Shown here: piece after piece, positions 23,467-33,078 of the stretch
Numbering within the stretch: the first letter of the stretch is position 1
How the letters are laid out: the number at the start of each line of letters is the position of its first letter
NCBI RefSeq assembly: GCF_000378405.1
Contig: NZ_KB899636.1
Location: 1,239,433-1,277,384 of the forward strand
Source of the DNA: Succinimonas amylolytica DSM 2873
Lineage (GTDB): Bacteria > Pseudomonadota > Gammaproteobacteria > Enterobacterales > Succinivibrionaceae
Direction of reading: 5' to 3'
Length of the DNA: 37,952 bases
Position numbers and translations under genes: made by a program
The notes under the pieces: generated by a model
Told to the model about the DNA's origin: nothing
The model's input: the letters and a program-made list of their open reading frames with translations, nothing else
The model's database searches: none

Positions 23467-25419
23467 ATGTTTAAAAATCTTTTTCTTTGGCTGATTGTGG
23501 CGCTGGTGATCATTTTTGCGGTGGAAGCCGTGAATGAAGCAGATTCGGCCTCGCAGGAAAATAATTACGTAGCGTTCAAGAAGCAGCTGGCGAACGGTGA
23601 TATCAGCTCTGTGAAAATTGATGGCCGGGTTATTACCGGGTTGCGCCGTGACGGCAGGCAGTTCACCGTTGTTCTTCCGCTGACGGATCCGTCTCTCTTG
23701 CCGAAGCTTGAGGAGATGAATGTGGAGACTACCGGGGTGAAGCCTCAGGAGCCCAGCATCATGATGTCGATTCTCATCTCCTGGTTCCCGATGCTGCTTC
23801 TTATCGGAGTATGGATTTTCTACATGAGAGCTGCTCAGGGCGGCGGACACGGGGCTCTGGGCTTTTCCAAGAGCAAGGCCAAGCTGATGAGCGAATCCGA
23901 TGTAAAGACAACCTTTGCCGACGTAGCCGGATGTGATGAAGCCAAGGAAGAAGTCAAGGAAGTGGTGGACTATCTCCGGGATCCCAGCAAGTACCGCAAG
24001 CTCGGAGGCAAGATTCCTCGCGGCGTGCTTCTGGTCGGGCAGCCTGGTACCGGCAAGACACTGCTGGCTAAGGCAATTTCCGGAGAAGCAAAAGTTCCTT
24101 TCTATTCGATTTCCGGCTCCGATTTTGTGGAAATGTTTGTGGGTGTCGGTGCTTCCCGTGTGCGCGACATGTTTGCCACCGCCAAGAAGCACGCACCCTG
24201 CATTATATTCATCGACGAAATTGATGCCGTGGGCCGCAAGAGATCTGCCGGTTTCGTAGGAGGCCAGGATGAAAGAGAACAGACTCTGAATCAGCTCCTG
24301 GTGGAGATGGATGGCTTTGAAGGGCATGAGGCAGTGATTGTCATTGCCGCTACCAACCGTCCGGATGTTCTGGATTCTGCCCTGCTACGTCCGGGACGTT
24401 TTGACCGGCAGGTGACAGTTGGACTTCCTGATGTCAAGGGGCGCGAGCAGATTCTGGCAGTGCATATGAGAAAGGTTCCCACTTCCGGAGATGTGAATAT
24501 CGGGGTTCTGGCCCGCGGTACTCCGGGATTTTCCGGAGCAGAGCTGGCAAATCTTGTTAATGAGGCAGCTCTTTCTGCAGCCCGTACCGACAAGAGAATG
24601 GTTACCATGGCTGATTTCGAGCTGGCAAAAGACAAGCTTCTTATGGGAACCGAGCGTCGTTCCATGGCTATGAATGAACACGAAAAGGAAAATACCGCAT
24701 ATCATGAATCAGGTCATGCCATTGTCGGCAAGCTGGTTCCTGATCATGACCCGGTGTATAAGGTTTCCATTATTCCCAGAGGTCGTGCACTGGGTGTTAC
24801 CATGTATCTTCCAGAAAACGATCGCTTCAGTCACAGCAGGCAGTATCTGGAGTCAATGATAGCTTCCCTGTACGGAGGCAGAATTGCCGAGGAGCTGATT
24901 TTCGGAAATGAAATGGCTACTACCGGTGCGGCCAATGATATTGAAAAGGCTACCGGTATTGCCAGAAATATGGTGCTCCGCTGGGGATTCAGCTCTCGTC
25001 TCGGAGCTCAGCTTCTGGAGAATGATCAGACTGAGTCCTATTATTACGGCGGCGGTTCATCACAGCTTCAGGGGATGAGTGAAGCATCCCGGGAAATGAT
25101 TGATGCCGAGATTCGCGATATTCTCACCCGTAATTATAATCGTGCCAGGAAGATTCTCGAAGAAAATATGGATATTCTTCATGCCATGAAGGATGCTCTG
25201 ATGAAATATGAAACCATTGATGCCGAACAAATTGAGGATCTGATGGCCAGAAGACCTGTTCGGGATATCGTTTCAGGAACTTCTGACGGATCAGCCGGTT
25301 CTGGTGATGGCAAGTCCGGAGATATTCCAAAGGAAAAGTCGGAAATGCCTAAGGATACCTCTGTCCTGGGTGACGGAACTGAAAGCTCGGATTCCGCCAG
25401 CCAGGGAATCAGAGATTGA
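23467..25419 (+). CDS. ftsH: ATP-dependent zinc metalloprotease FtsH
   Basis: FtsH is the hexameric inner-membrane AAA+ protease that degrades sigma-32, LpxC and unassembled membrane proteins. The 650-residue product has a membrane helix at about 4-22, a periplasmic domain, a second helix at about 100-118 ([19 protein letters not shown]), the AAA+ module with Walker A GQPGTGKT (about 193), Walker [12 protein letters not shown], the second region of homology ([19 protein letters not shown]), and the peptidase zinc site HESGH (about 416). The C-terminal tail is acidic and Ser-rich. ATG at 23467 is near AAGGAAA. It forms an operon with rlmE and ends in a terminator. DnaK and FtsH in one window fits their joint control of sigma-32. 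Confidence 0.98.
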   Translation: MFKNLFLWLIVALVIIFAVEAVNEADSASQENNYVAFKKQLANGDISSVKIDGRVITGLRRDGRQFTVVLPLTDPSLLPKLEEMNVETTGVKPQEPSIMMSILISWFPMLLLIGVWIFYMRAAQGGGHGALGFSKSKAKLMSESDVKTTFADVAGCDEAKEEVKEVVDYLRDPSKYRKLGGKIPRGVLLVGQPGTGKTLLAKAISGEAKVPFYSISGSDFVEMFVGVGASRVRDMFATAKKHAPCIIFIDEIDAVGRKRSAGFVGGQDEREQTLNQLLVEMDGFEGHEAVIVIAATNRPDVLDSALLRPGRFDRQVTVGLPDVKGREQILAVHMRKVPTSGDVNIGVLARGTPGFSGAELANLVNEAALSAARTDKRMVTMADFELAKDKLLMGTERRSMAMNEHEKENTAYHESGHAIVGKLVPDHDPVYKVSIIPRGRALGVTMYLPENDRFSHSRQYLESMIASLYGGRIAEELIFGNEMATTGAANDIEKATGIARNMVLRWGFSSRLGAQLLENDQTESYYYGGGSSQLQGMSEASREMIDAEIRDILTRNYNRARKILEENMDILHAMKDALMKYETIDAEQIEDLMARRPVRDIVSGTSDGSAGSGDGKSGDIPKEKSEMPKDTSVLGDGTESSDSASQGIRD

Positions 25420-25432
25420 AGCTGGGTTGTTA

Positions 25433-25466
25433 GCCCCTTTTCTCGCAGAAAGGGGTTTTGTTTTTT
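25433..25466 (+). terminator. Rho-independent terminator of ftsH
   Basis: CCCCTTT and AAAGGGG form the stem, followed by TTTTGTTTTTT, 14 bases after the ftsH stop. Confidence 0.85.
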
Positions 25467-25520
25467 AGCTGATTTTTTTTTAAGCTTTTCAGCGTTATTT
25501 TGCGGGCTGGGGAATTTTTT

Positions 25521-26402
25521 ATGAAACTCACTTTCAGAAACCGGGAGCTGGATCTTACGGCACCGAAAATCATGGGAATACTGAATGTAACTCCGGATTC
25601 CTTTTCTGACGGAGGCACCCATAATAAGCTTGATGATGCCGTGCGTCATGCTGAGAGAATGGTACGGGAAGGCGCCCAGATTATCGATGTAGGCGGAGAA
25701 TCTACCAGACCGGGAGCCGGAGAGGTTTCTGTTGCTGAGGAACTTAACAGGGTTATTCCGGTGGTGGAGAAGATTTCCCGGGAGCTGGATGTCATGATTT
25801 CCCTGGATACTTCAAAACCGGAGGTGATGAGCGAGGGGCTTAATGCCGGTGCTCATTTGATTAACGATATCCGGGCTCTTCAGGTTCCGGGAGCAATGGA
25901 GATTGTCGCCAAAGCCGGCTGTCCTGTTTGCCTCATGCACATGCAGGGAGATCCTCTTCATATGCAGGAGAATCCGACCTATAACGATCTTTTAGGCGAC
26001 ATCAACCAGTTTTTCTATGAAAGAATAGATATGTGTCTTAATGCCGGAATCAGGCGAAACAATATAATTGTCGATCCCGGTTTTGGTTTTGGAAAGACTC
26101 TGGAACAAAATTATGAGCTTATGGGACGTCTGGACACCTTTGCTTCTTTTGGTCTGCCTCTTCTGGTGGGCGTGTCCCGGAAATCCATGATTGGAAATCT
26201 GCTGCGGGTTCCTGTGGAGGAGAGAGTATACGGTTCGGTTGGTCTAGCTCTGTACGCGGTGAATAAGGGGGCGCATATTATCCGGGTTCATGACGTAAGA
26301 GCTACCTTTGATGCCCTGAAATGCTGGGAGTATGCCAACGTGTTTTCACATAAGGCTCCCCGCCTCAAGCAAATTTTTAAGCTGCATAAAGGCAGCAGAT
26401 AA
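25521..26402 (+). CDS. folP: Dihydropteroate synthase
   Basis: FolP joins p-aminobenzoate to dihydropterin pyrophosphate in folate synthesis and is the sulfonamide target. The 293-residue TIM-barrel product has the signatures IMGILNVTPDSFSDGG (about 16-31), GAQIIDVGGESTRPGA, CLMHMQGDP, IIVDPGFGFGKTLEQNY and GVSRKSMIG, with IIRVHDV near the end. A TTG-started frame extends 7 codons upstream, but the ATG at 25521 follows GGGGA at good spacing and fits the family. The gap to glmM is 54 bases, so the two are likely one operon, as in E. coli. Identification is secure. Confidence 0.97.
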   Translation: MKLTFRNRELDLTAPKIMGILNVTPDSFSDGGTHNKLDDAVRHAERMVREGAQIIDVGGESTRPGAGEVSVAEELNRVIPVVEKISRELDVMISLDTSKPEVMSEGLNAGAHLINDIRALQVPGAMEIVAKAGCPVCLMHMQGDPLHMQENPTYNDLLGDINQFFYERIDMCLNAGIRRNNIIVDPGFGFGKTLEQNYELMGRLDTFASFGLPLLVGVSRKSMIGNLLRVPVEERVYGSVGLALYAVNKGAHIIRVHDVRATFDALKCWEYANVFSHKAPRLKQIFKLHKGSR

Positions 26403-26456
26403 CGCGGCCGGACTGTCCTGAGACGGTACTATGCCAGCAGACTGGAGAAAATGTAA

Positions 26457-27797
26457 ATGCAGAGAAAATATTTTGGAACAGACGGCGTAAGAGGGAAGGT
26501 TGGAGAGTATCCGATAGTTCCTGATTTTGTAATGAAGCTGGGCTGGGCGGCTGGAAAGGTGCTTTCCGAAACCGGAACCAAAAAGGTTGTTATCGGCAAG
26601 GATACCAGAATATCCGGCTATATGCTGGAGGCTGCTCTGGAAGCCGGTTTCAGCGCTGCCGGAGTAGATTCCGTATTGCTGGGGCCGATGCCGACTCCGG
26701 CTGTAGCCTATCTCACGAAGGCGTTCAGAGCGGAGGCCGGTGTTGTTATCAGCGCCTCTCATAACCCCTTTTACGACAACGGCATAAAGTTCTTTTCAAA
26801 GGATGGCACAAAGCTTCCTGATGAAGTGGAGCTTAAAATTGAGTCCCTTATGGAACATGAGATGACGGTAGCCGAGTCCCGGTATCTGGGCAAGGCTTCC
26901 CGCAAGGAAGATGCTCCTGGACGCTATATTGAATTCTGCAAGAGCTCCTTCCCCAATATTTACTCTCTTGCTGGTATTCGTATTGTGGTTGACTGTGCCC
27001 ACGGTGCTACCTACCAGGTGGCGCCTGATGTATTCCGGGAACTTGGAGCCGAGGTTATAGCCATTGGTAATGCCCCAAACGGACTTAATATCAATGACGG
27101 CTACGGATCCACTCATCCGGAGAACCTGATTCTTAATGTTCTAAAGTACAGGGCGAACCTGGGCATCGCCTTTGACGGCGACGGAGATCGGGTGATGATG
27201 GTGGATGAGCATGGTCATCTTTTGGACGGGGATATTCTTCTGTATATCATTGCCAGGTACCAGAAAAATTTGGGCCGTCTGGAAGGAGGTGTAGTGGGAA
27301 CCCAGATGTCAAATCTGGGATTTGAACATGCCCTGAAGCGTCTGGAGATTCCTTTTTCGAGAGCCAAGGTTGGGGATCGCTACGTTATGGAGCAGCTTCT
27401 CGAGAAGGGATGGAAGTTAGGCGGGGAAAACTCCGGGCATATTATCAGTCTGAAGCATACTACTACTGGAGACGGCATTATCAGCGCGCTGCAGGTGCTT
27501 CGTGCCATGTGCGAAGAGGGAAAGGAGCTCAGCGAAATGCATCAGGATATTGAGCTTTATCCCCAGGTGCTCATCAATGTCAGGCTGATAGCCGGATTTG
27601 ATGCTCTCAGCGATGAGAAGGTACAGGAGACTGTGCGCGAAGCCGAAAGACGTCTCGGAGATCAGGGGAGAATTCTTCTCCGCAAATCGGGAACCGAGCC
27701 TTTGGTACGTGTGATGGCCGAGGGATATGATGATGCTCTGGTCAGGGAACTGGCCTCTGGCATAGCTGATGTTATTGTGAAGCAGAGTCAGAACTGA
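26457..27797 (+). CDS. glmM: Phosphoglucosamine mutase
   Basis: GlmM turns glucosamine-6-phosphate into glucosamine-1-phosphate on the way to UDP-GlcNAc for peptidoglycan and LPS. The 446-residue product begins [16 protein letters not shown], carries the phosphoserine loop [18 protein letters not shown] (active Ser near residue 101), the metal loop [12 protein letters not shown] (near 240), the sugar-binding ENSGHI and the phosphate-binding [12 protein letters not shown] near the C terminus. Length equals that in E. coli. TGGAGA precedes the ATG. It follows folP and precedes secG as in E. coli. Identification is secure. Confidence 0.98.
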   Translation: MQRKYFGTDGVRGKVGEYPIVPDFVMKLGWAAGKVLSETGTKKVVIGKDTRISGYMLEAALEAGFSAAGVDSVLLGPMPTPAVAYLTKAFRAEAGVVISASHNPFYDNGIKFFSKDGTKLPDEVELKIESLMEHEMTVAESRYLGKASRKEDAPGRYIEFCKSSFPNIYSLAGIRIVVDCAHGATYQVAPDVFRELGAEVIAIGNAPNGLNINDGYGSTHPENLILNVLKYRANLGIAFDGDGDRVMMVDEHGHLLDGDILLYIIARYQKNLGRLEGGVVGTQMSNLGFEHALKRLEIPFSRAKVGDRYVMEQLLEKGWKLGGENSGHIISLKHTTTGDGIISALQVLRAMCEEGKELSEMHQDIELYPQVLINVRLIAGFDALSDEKVQETVREAERRLGDQGRILLRKSGTEPLVRVMAEGYDDALVRELASGIADVIVKQSQN

Positions 27798-27908
27798 CGC
27801 AGAGGACTGATTGCGTATATCGAATCAAAGATTTTTTCTCAAAAATGGTGAAATTTGGGTGTTTTTTGACCGATTAGGGAACAAAATTAAAAAAATATCA
27901 AAAATCGC

Positions 27909-27936
27909 TTGTAAAGATAAAAATCTTTGTTAGAAT
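27909..27936 (+). promoter_or_regulatory. Sigma-70 promoter of secG
   Basis: TTGTAA (27909-27914), 16 bases, TAGAAT (27931-27936), in a very AT-rich stretch, with an AAGAT/ATCTT inverted repeat in the spacer. Transcription would start near 27943, 34 bases before secG, and probably continue into the tRNA genes. Confidence 0.75.
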
Positions 27937-27976
27937 AGCCCGCGTTGAATGACAAGGTTGAAGGAACATTACGACA

Positions 27977-28453
27977 ATGACACTGGCTTATGCGATACTT
28001 CTGGTGCTCTTTCTCGTAGTTGCCGTTCTTCTTGTTGCGTTTATACTTGCGCAGCAGGGAAAAGGAGCAGGTATGGGAGCATCTTTCGGAGCAGGTGCAG
28101 CCAATACATTGTTCGGTGCTGCCGGAAGTGGTAACTTTTTTACGAAGAGTACCTGGATCTTAGCATTCACACTTTTTGCAATTTGTCTTGCTTTAGGCTA
28201 TATTAATAACCACAGAGATCACGGTAATACCACCTTTGATCATATTGAAGATGGTGTTAAGACTGAGGAAGCTGCTGTTGCTCCGGATTTGACTGAAAAT
28301 ACCGACGGTAAGGCAGGTGTCAAGGTTGAAAAGGTTGATGATAAATCGGCTCCGGAATCTGATAGTGCAGCGGCTGTTGCAAAAGGCGGTAAGGATACTG
28401 CGTCTGAAGTAGTTGCAGACGAAAAGGCAGGTCAGCCAGACAGTCAGAAGTAA
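27977..28453 (+). CDS. secG: Protein-export translocase subunit SecG, with a long acidic tail
   Basis: SecG is the two-helix stimulatory subunit of the SecYEG channel. The 158-residue product has helix one at about 4-25, the conserved loop AQQGKGAGMGASFGAG with TLFGAAGSGNFF (about 28-54), and helix two at about 58-74 (WILAFTLFAICLALGY). E. coli SecG has about 110 residues; here the C terminus is a roughly 80-residue Ala/Glu/Asp/Lys-rich, low-complexity tail (about 78-158). AAGGAA precedes the ATG at 10-base spacing. The gene follows glmM and precedes tRNA-Leu(GAG), the conserved order. The tail's role is unknown. Confidence 0.96.
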   Translation: MTLAYAILLVLFLVVAVLLVAFILAQQGKGAGMGASFGAGAANTLFGAAGSGNFFTKSTWILAFTLFAICLALGYINNHRDHGNTTFDHIEDGVKTEEAAVAPDLTENTDGKAGVKVEKVDDKSAPESDSAAAVAKGGKDTASEVVADEKAGQPDSQK

Positions 28454-28478
28454 TTGCTGACAGCCTTTACCCGAATGT

Positions 28479-28563
28479 GCCCGGGTGGTGGAATTGGTAG
28501 ACACGCTACCTTGAGGTGGTAGTGAGTAAAATCGTGAGGGTTCAAGTCCCTCCTCGGGTACCA
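28479..28563 (+). tRNA. leuU: tRNA-Leu, anticodon GAG
   Basis: An 85-base tRNA with encoded CCA and a long variable arm. The acceptor stem GCCCGGG pairs with CTCGGGT (G-U pairs allowed), the D arm contains AATTGGTAGA, the anticodon stem CTACC/GGTAG closes loop TTGAGGT (anticodon GAG, reading CUC/CUU), and the T arm is GAGGGTTCAAGTCCCTC. It lies 26 bases after secG, as leuU does in E. coli. Confidence 0.97.
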
Positions 28564-28633
28564 GATATTAAGCACTTACTTTTATGCTGAATCTTGCGAA
28601 TTATATTTGTTGAGTTTTCAGTTTTTGAATTGT

Positions 28634-28718
28634 GCCCAGATGGTGGAATTGGTAGACACGCTATCTTCAGGTGGTAGTGAGTAAAATCGTGAGGGTTCAA
28701 GTCCCTCTCTGGGTACCA
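28634..28718 (+). tRNA. tRNA-Leu, anticodon CAG
   Basis: An 85-base tandem relative of the preceding tRNA, with encoded CCA. Acceptor GCCCAGA/TCTGGGT, anticodon stem CTATC/GGTAG, loop TTCAGGT, anticodon CAG (reads CUG). Only seven positions differ from its neighbour, including G34 to C34 in the anticodon. Confidence 0.97.
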
Positions 28719-28872
28719 TTTCAGTTCTTCTTTTTCAATCTTTTACATTTTCTTTTTTTCTCTTTTTGGAATCAGAATTAGCTGTCATCTTTCTGGGTGT
28801 GCTGTACGCGTTGTTGCTTACTGGGCGCTTCATTCCTGTTTTCCGGAATGAATACTATCAGAATTGCTGTTT

Positions 28873-28881
28873 TGATATAAT
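28873..28881 (+). promoter_or_regulatory. Extended -10 promoter of the rlmKL operon
   Basis: TGATATAAT is a perfect extended -10 element, 27 bases before the rlmKL start. No good -35 box is visible. It probably drives rlmKL-uup-DUF3466-rnm. Confidence 0.7.
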
Positions 28882-28908
28882 ACTCAGGCTTAAAACGAGG
28901 TTTTTTAT

Positions 28909-31146
28909 ATGCTGAATTATTTTGCAGCCTGTCCCCGGGGGCTTGAAGGACTGCTTCGTGAGGAGCTTGAAGCCGCCGGTGCCGAAAATGTCAAAGAGAC
29001 TGTAGCCGGAGTCAGCTTTTCCGGAACCATGGAAACAGGAATCAGAACCTGTCTGGAAACCAGATTTGCCACTAGGGTGCTTCTGGCTCTGGGAACCTTT
29101 TATGCCGGTGATGATATTAATTTCTATAACGGAGCCTACAGCCTGCATTATGAGGATTATTTTGACAATCAGGCTACTATTGCAGTGGATTTTAACGGCA
29201 AGAGTGACTTCATCAGAAATACCCAGTACGGAGCTGTGCGGATCAAGGATGCCATCTGCGATCGTTTTTCCAGACTGACCGGGCATCGGCCCAGTGTTGA
29301 CAGAGAAGCTCCGGATATACGTATCAATGCCCATCTTGATAAAAAATCCAATGTAACTGTCTCTATTGATCTTTCCGGTGAATCCCTGCACCGCCGCGAC
29401 TATCGTACCGGAGCGGGAGCTGCCCCTTTGAAGGAAAATCTGGCTCAGGCCATTATATCCAGAAGCGGATATGTAACCGGCAATGTGGTGGATCCCATGT
29501 GCGGTTCCGGAACCCTGCTTATTGAGGCGGCCATGAAGGCAGCTGATATTGCACCGGGACTCCTGAGACGGCGGTACGGTTTTTCCGGGCTTAAAAATTT
29601 TGATGCCTCCCTTCTGGCACGTCTTAAAGCAAATGCGCGAGAAAGAGCGGAGGCCGGTAAAAAGCGTCTTAAGGCTGCAAATATCAGGTTCTACGGTTTT
29701 GACAGTGATCCAGCCGTCATAGCGCGGGCTAGGGAGAATATTCAGAAGGCTGGCCTGGATGAGCTGATTCAGGTTGAGGTGTCTGATATCCATAGTCTCA
29801 GGAATCCCTTTCCTGAATCTGAGCCCGGAATTATAGTGTGCAATCCTCCTTATGGTGAAAGACTGGGGAATTTTGCGGAATTGCTGGAACTGTATGCGGC
29901 TCTTGGAAACAGAATAAGAAGCGAATTTCCGGGATGGCAGGCCGGAATTATTTCTTCATCTTCCGATCTTCTCAGCTGTCTCAGACTCAGGGCGGATCGG
30001 ACATACCGGCTGTTCAACGGAGCATTGGCCTGCGAGCTTCGTACTTTTCGGATAAAAAAGGATGACGCTCCGGGAGCCGAAAGCGAGAATTCAGTGGCAG
30101 CGGAAAGTACTGATCGAACTGTTCCTGCGGTGTCAGAAGCCGCACAGGATTCGCAAAGCGAGATGAAAGCAATTATTGCCGAGGATTTTGCCAACAGACT
30201 TCGCAAGAATCTAAAGAAGTTCCGGCGCTGGGCTGACAGGGAAGGACTTGAAGCCTACCGCATTTATGATGCGGATCTTCCGGAATATGCCGCAGCTATC
30301 GATCTTTATGGCGGTTATGCCCTGGTACAGGAATATCAGGCTCCTAAAAGTGTTCCGGAAAAAACCGCACATCAGAGAATGCTCAATCTTCTGGCAGCTG
30401 TGGTTCAGGTGCTGGAGATTCCCGGAGAGAATGTCATTCTTAAGGTGCGAGAACGCAAAAAGGGCGACAGTCAGTACGAAAAGCTTGATGAAACCAGAAG
30501 AACTCTTCTTGTAAGAGAATATGGCATCTCCTTTATTGTCAACCTCTGGGATTATCTGGATACCGGACTGTTTCTTGATCACAGACTAGTGCGTCGGATG
30601 GTGGGTGAAATGAGCCGTGATCGTGACGTTCTCAATGTCTTTGCCTATACCGGAAGTGCCAGTGTTTATGCGGCGGTTAACGGAGCCCGCAGTGTGACCA
30701 CTGTTGATATGAGTCGTACCTATCTTAGCTGGGCCCGGGACAATATGAAGGCCAATGGCATTAAAAATCCCCGTAATGTTTTTGTGCAGGCGGACTGTCT
30801 TAAATGGCTCAAAACCTGTCCGGATCGTTTTGATCTGATTTTTGCTGATCCGCCGACGTTTTCAAATTCCAGAAGAATGGCCGAAAGCTTTGATGTTCAG
30901 AGAGATCACGTTGCTCTGCTCCGGGATTTGGTAAGGCTTTTGAGGCCGGAAGGCGTTATTGTTTTTTCCAATAACCGCCGGAATTTTCAGCTGGATGCTG
31001 CGGAGGTGTCCGGACTGGGGCTGGACATCGAGGATGTGTCTCTCAGAACGCTTCCGGAAGATTTCAGCCGTAACAGGAAAATTCACTGCTGCTTTGTGCT
31101 GCGCAGAAAATCCGCCAGGTTTGAAGATGCCGAGAGGAATTCCTGA
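28909..31146 (+). CDS. rlmL: Bifunctional 23S rRNA (guanine) methyltransferase RlmKL
   Basis: RlmKL makes m2G2445 and m7G2069 in 23S rRNA during 50S assembly. The 745-residue product has a THUMP domain (about 45-155), the RlmL methyltransferase (DPMCGSGTLLIEAAMKAADIAPG, catalytic NPPYGERLG at about 311-319), a low-complexity acidic linker (about 383-425) that makes it longer than the 702-residue E. coli enzyme, and the RlmK methyltransferase (KVRERKKGDSQYEKL, NVFAYTGSASVYAA, FADPPTFSNS). It is preceded by an extended -10 promoter, and its TGA overlaps the ATG of uup by one base. The rlmKL-uup pair is conserved in gammaproteobacteria. Identification is secure. Confidence 0.96.
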   Translation: MLNYFAACPRGLEGLLREELEAAGAENVKETVAGVSFSGTMETGIRTCLETRFATRVLLALGTFYAGDDINFYNGAYSLHYEDYFDNQATIAVDFNGKSDFIRNTQYGAVRIKDAICDRFSRLTGHRPSVDREAPDIRINAHLDKKSNVTVSIDLSGESLHRRDYRTGAGAAPLKENLAQAIISRSGYVTGNVVDPMCGSGTLLIEAAMKAADIAPGLLRRRYGFSGLKNFDASLLARLKANARERAEAGKKRLKAANIRFYGFDSDPAVIARARENIQKAGLDELIQVEVSDIHSLRNPFPESEPGIIVCNPPYGERLGNFAELLELYAALGNRIRSEFPGWQAGIISSSSDLLSCLRLRADRTYRLFNGALACELRTFRIKKDDAPGAESENSVAAESTDRTVPAVSEAAQDSQSEMKAIIAEDFANRLRKNLKKFRRWADREGLEAYRIYDADLPEYAAAIDLYGGYALVQEYQAPKSVPEKTAHQRMLNLLAAVVQVLEIPGENVILKVRERKKGDSQYEKLDETRRTLLVREYGISFIVNLWDYLDTGLFLDHRLVRRMVGEMSRDRDVLNVFAYTGSASVYAAVNGARSVTTVDMSRTYLSWARDNMKANGIKNPRNVFVQADCLKWLKTCPDRFDLIFADPPTFSNSRRMAESFDVQRDHVALLRDLVRLLRPEGVIVFSNNRRNFQLDAAEVSGLGLDIEDVSLRTLPEDFSRNRKIHCCFVLRRKSARFEDAERNS

Positions 31147-33062
31147 TGTCTCTGATTACTCTGGATAACATTTATCTGTCCTATAGTGCGGCCCCCATTT
31201 TTGATATGGCTTCCCTGTCGGTGGAAGAACGCGAAAGAGTAGCGGTGGTGGGACGAAACGGTGCGGGAAAATCCACACTGCTTAGAATTCTGGATGGCAG
31301 CATAAAGACTGACGACGGTCGCAGAATCGTCAGACAGGGACTGCGTATTTCCCGGCTGGAACAGGATCCGCCGGCACATCTCTGCCTTCCGGTATATTGC
31401 TATGCGGCTTCAGGAGTTCCCGGTGTGGGTACAGCGCTTGCAGAATATTATGAGCTTCTCAGAAATCCGGAAAATCACCAGAGCCGTATTTCTGAACTTG
31501 GAGAGATTATCGAGGCCGGGCATGGCTGGCCGTGTGATACCGAGGTACGGCGCATTCTTAGTCTAATGAAGCTGGATCCTGATGCCGAAATGGCGTCTCT
31601 GAGCGGAGGATGGCTCCGCAAGGTGGCCCTGGCCCGGGCTCTTGCGGCATCTCCGGATCTGCTGCTTTTGGATGAGCCTACCAACCATGTGGATATTCCG
31701 GCTATTCTGTGGCTTCAGGAATTTATCAGGGATTTTCATGGGGCGGTAGTTTTTATTTCCCATGATCGTAGCTTTATCAATGCCGTTGCCACCAGAGTTA
31801 TTGACGTGGATCGCGGAAGAATTTCCTCTTTTCCGGGTAATTTCGACAGCTATATTGAGGCTAAGAAGGAGGCTCTCCGGCTGGAGGAGCTTCGCAATCA
31901 GGATTTTGACAGACGCCTTTCTATTGAGGAGGCCTGGATTCGGAAGGGAATCAAAGCCCGGCTTACCAGATCCGACAGCCGGGTACGCCGGCTTAAGGAG
32001 ATGCGCCGGGAGCATCAGGAGCGGCGAAAGAGACTGGGAAATGCGCATCTTAGGATTGACAGCGGAGAACTGTCGGGAAAAATTGTCTTCGAGATCACGG
32101 GACTTGGACTTCGAATCGGGGATCGGGAGCTTGTCAGAGATTTTTCTGCCTATGTGGTTCGGGGGGACCGAATTGGTATTGTTGGAGCCAACGGAACCGG
32201 CAAGACCACACTTATTAATGCACTTTTGGGAACGTTTAAGCCTGAGAGAGGAAATATTAAAACCGGGAGCCGTCTTGAGGTTGCTTTTTTTGATCAGTAC
32301 CGGGAGCAGCTGGATCCTGAAAAATCGGTGATGGACAACCTGGCTCCCGGAAAAACAGAGGTGGAGATTGCCGGAAAGAAGCAGCATGTCTACAGCTATC
32401 TTCAGGACTTTCTGTTTTCAGCCGAAAGAGCCCGGACTCCGGTAAAAGCCCTGTCCGGGGGCGAGAAGAACCGTCTGCTTCTGGCCCGCATTTTTCTGAG
32501 GCCCTGCAACCTTCTGATTCTGGACGAACCCACCAACGATCTGGATATCGAAACGCTTGATCTTCTGGAGGAGCTTCTGGAGAATTACGGAGCTACCCTT
32601 ATTGTGGTCAGCCATGATCGGTATTTTTTGGATCGGGTGGTTACCGAAACATGGTATTTTGATGGTACCGGAGGAGTTGAGAGCTTTATTGGCGGATATT
32701 CAGATGCCATGGCCGTACTGGAGGCCCGGGTTGCCTCAAAAAATACCGGAGACGGACGGGAAAATTCTGTTACAATCCGTGGAAGCTCTTCTCAGAACGG
32801 ATCTGTTCGGGAAGAAAAGCCAAAATCTCGCCCTCGCCGGCTGTCCTTCAAGGAAGGGCGTGAGCTTGAGGCTCTGCCGCTGCGGATTGAAGAGCTGGAA
32901 ACAGAAATTTCAGAGCTGGAGACGCTGTTCGGAAGCAGCGACTACGCAGCTCTGACTCCGGATGATATGAAGAAATATCAGGAAAAATATGCTTCCTGTC
33001 AGAGCGAACTGGAAAAATCCTACGCCCGCTGGGAGGAACTGGAATCAATAGCAAATCCTTAG
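31146..33062 (+). CDS. uup: ABC-F ATPase Uup
   Basis: Uup is a cytosolic ABC-F protein with two ATPase domains, linked in E. coli to transposon excision control and ribosome function. The 638-residue product has Walker A GRNGAGKST (about 36-44), signature LSGGWLRKVALARAL, Walker B LLLLDEPTNHVD, then the second set GANGTGKTT, LSGGEKNRLLLARIF and LLILDEPTNDLD. A C-terminal coiled coil follows (about 558-635; EALPLRIEELETEISELE), the DNA-binding tail specific to Uup within ABC-F. It overlaps rlmKL by one base and is 16 bases from the next gene, so it belongs to the same operon. Confidence 0.95.
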   Translation: MSLITLDNIYLSYSAAPIFDMASLSVEERERVAVVGRNGAGKSTLLRILDGSIKTDDGRRIVRQGLRISRLEQDPPAHLCLPVYCYAASGVPGVGTALAEYYELLRNPENHQSRISELGEIIEAGHGWPCDTEVRRILSLMKLDPDAEMASLSGGWLRKVALARALAASPDLLLLDEPTNHVDIPAILWLQEFIRDFHGAVVFISHDRSFINAVATRVIDVDRGRISSFPGNFDSYIEAKKEALRLEELRNQDFDRRLSIEEAWIRKGIKARLTRSDSRVRRLKEMRREHQERRKRLGNAHLRIDSGELSGKIVFEITGLGLRIGDRELVRDFSAYVVRGDRIGIVGANGTGKTTLINALLGTFKPERGNIKTGSRLEVAFFDQYREQLDPEKSVMDNLAPGKTEVEIAGKKQHVYSYLQDFLFSAERARTPVKALSGGEKNRLLLARIFLRPCNLLILDEPTNDLDIETLDLLEELLENYGATLIVVSHDRYFLDRVVTETWYFDGTGGVESFIGGYSDAMAVLEARVASKNTGDGRENSVTIRGSSSQNGSVREEKPKSRPRRLSFKEGRELEALPLRIEELETEISELETLFGSSDYAALTPDDMKKYQEKYASCQSELEKSYARWEELESIANP

Positions 33063-33078
33063 AATACAGGAAATAGTG

